Notes under the pieces: model-generated | The model's input: only the letters and a program-made list of their open reading frames with translations | What the model was told of the DNA's origin: nothing | The model's database searches: none | NCBI GenBank assembly: GCA_023386675.1 | Contig: JAEWJG010000418.1 | Coordinates: 1-5,173, forward strand | DNA: 5,173 nucleotides | Direction: 5' to 3' | Origin: Actinomycetes bacterium | GTDB taxonomy: Bacteria > Actinomycetota > Actinomycetes > Actinomycetales > Microbacteriaceae | Part shown: one piece after another, positions 4,672 through 5,173 of the stretch | Layout of the letters: each line of letters opens with the position of its first letter | Position numbering within the stretch: position 1 is the first letter of the stretch | Translations under genes and position numbers: made by a program

Positions 4672-5063
4672 GCGGGCTCGCCCGCATCGTCGCGTCGGCG
4701 CAGCTCCTTCTCGAGCTCCCGGATGCGCTGGTCGCGCTCGGCCTGCTCGATCTCGCGCTCCAGTGCGGCGAGCTGCGCCTCGGTGCTGAGCGCGTCCGTG
4801 TCCCGGCGCGCGGCGTACTCCACCGGGCCGGCCGCGGACGTCGCTCGGCCAGGGCGCGGCATCCGGAGCGTCCGACGCTGCGCCGACGGCTCGTACTCGC
4901 GCCCGACGGCGAACCACAGGATGCTGCCGACGAGCGGCAGCAGGATGACGATGAACACCCAGGCGACCTTCGGCAGGTGCTTCACCTGGTCCTGGCGGCG
5001 CACGATGATGTCGACGAGCGCGAACACGAACAGCGCGAACACGATCAGCGGCAGCAGCACCAT
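4668..5063 (-). CDS. PLDc_N (phospholipase D N-terminal-like) two-helix membrane protein with coiled coil
   Basis: The 131-residue protein carries the domain found at the N-terminus of cardiolipin synthases and phospholipase D enzymes, but without any catalytic HKD domain. Membrane helices lie at about 2-21 and 33-54; the segment LPKVAWVFIVILLPLVGSIL (30-49) followed by WFAVGRE is the family hallmark. After a basic/Pro linker, residues about 92-124 (STEAQLAALEREIEQAERDQ onward) are rich in Glu, Arg and Leu with heptad-like spacing, predicting a coiled coil that could mediate self-association. Stand-alone PLDc_N proteins are common in actinobacteria and their role is not established. The ATG at 5063 is chosen because the first helix begins there; no Shine-Dalgarno sequence precedes it, but TAGACT ends 7 bases upstream, which suggests a leaderless transcript. 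Confidence 0.9.
   Translation of the reverse strand: MVLLPLIVFALFVFALVDIIVRRQDQVKHLPKVAWVFIVILLPLVGSILWFAVGREYEPSAQRRTLRMPRPGRATSAAGPVEYAARRDTDALSTEAQLAALEREIEQAERDQRIRELEKELRRRDDAGEPA
4672..4685. repeat. GC-rich hairpin next to overlapping convergent stops
   Basis: GCGGGC (4672-4677) and GCCCGC (4680-4685) are perfect inverted copies around TC, folding as a 5-bp stem with a 4-base loop. It begins one base after the esterase stop and lies inside the last codons of the opposing gene. No T-run follows, so it is at best a U-less terminator or an mRNA 3'-end stabiliser. Confidence 0.35.
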
Positions 5064-5070
5064 ACCGGTG

Positions 5071-5076
5071 AGTCTA
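5071..5076 (-). promoter_or_regulatory. Likely leaderless -10 element of the PLDc_N gene
   Basis: TAGACT on the minus strand (5076-5071) fits TANNNT and leaves 7 bases to the ATG at 5063, so transcription would start at or next to the start codon. Absence of a ribosome site agrees with this. The -35 region would fall in the end of the preceding gene (around CTTTCC, 5099-5094), with weak match to consensus. Confidence 0.55.
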
Positions 5077-5084
5077 GGGGGCGC

Positions 5085-5173
5085 TCAGCTGAAGGAAAGG
5101 ATCTGTTCGCCCCAGCCGGCACGCAGGGCCGCGTCGAGGTCGGGGACGAGCCGGTCCTCCCGGCCGATCAGCA
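5085..5173 (-). CDS. C-terminal end of an unidentified protein, start outside window
   Basis: An open minus-strand frame enters from the right edge and gives 28 residues before TGA at 5087-5085: LIGREDRLVPDLDAALRAGW followed by GEQILSFS. Codons have G or C at almost every third position, supporting real coding. The fragment is too short for a family call. The PLDc_N gene begins 21 bases downstream on the same strand, so the two could be partly co-transcribed, although that gap holds a promoter-like -10 element. Confidence 0.65.
   Translation of the reverse strand, partial: LIGREDRLVPDLDAALRAGWGEQILSFS

Noticed and set aside
4291..4917. Minus-strand frame of 208 codons antisense to the esterase and overlapping the PLDc_N gene
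   Set aside because: Shadow of the esterase on the opposite strand; no recognisable motif, and the membrane-helix frame is the real one in 4668-5063.

Overview
The window is about 70% GC by eye, with G or C in nearly every third codon position. Gene content (an orphan MalK/UgpC-type ATPase next to a DUF4032 kinase-like gene, a membrane-anchored DsbA-like protein, a PLDc_N membrane protein) points to an actinobacterium. The style of the N-terminus of the DsbA-like protein and the malK-DUF4032 adjacency suggest Microbacteriaceae (Leifsonia-like). That assignment is inference from memory, not a search.

Left part (1-2102): two minus-strand genes. The sugar ABC transporter ATPase (741-1835) is followed by a perfect stem-loop with a short T-run, and then by a DUF4032 protein (start 659, runs off the left edge). 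The terminator ends only 18 bases before the DUF4032 start codon, so DUF4032 probably depends on read-through or on a promoter overlapping the end of the ATPase gene. A roughly 267-base divergent spacer upstream of the ATPase holds a recognisable -10 element and several small palindromes.

Middle (2103-3138): a plus-strand, membrane-anchored thioredoxin-fold protein with a CKLC active site, then a tRNA-Thr(TGT) gene with its own likely -10 element.

Right part (3139-5173): small accessory-looking genes in alternating orientation. They are a small two-helix membrane protein (+), an unrecognised probable DNA-binding protein (-) that converges on it through a three-copy 18-bp tandem repeat, an alpha/beta-hydrolase esterase (+) divergent from the DNA-binding protein, a PLDc_N membrane protein (-) whose stop overlaps the esterase stop at a shared CTAG, and the last 29 codons of an unidentified minus-strand gene at the right edge.

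I see no CRISPR array, insertion sequence, phage module or clear multi-gene defence system. The most noteworthy points are the unusual active-site residues in the DUF4032 and DsbA-like proteins, the tandem repeat carrying the stop codons of two converging genes, and the small protein that seems to combine a helix-turn-helix, an AT-hook-like core and a ribbon-helix-helix beside a palindromic spacer.
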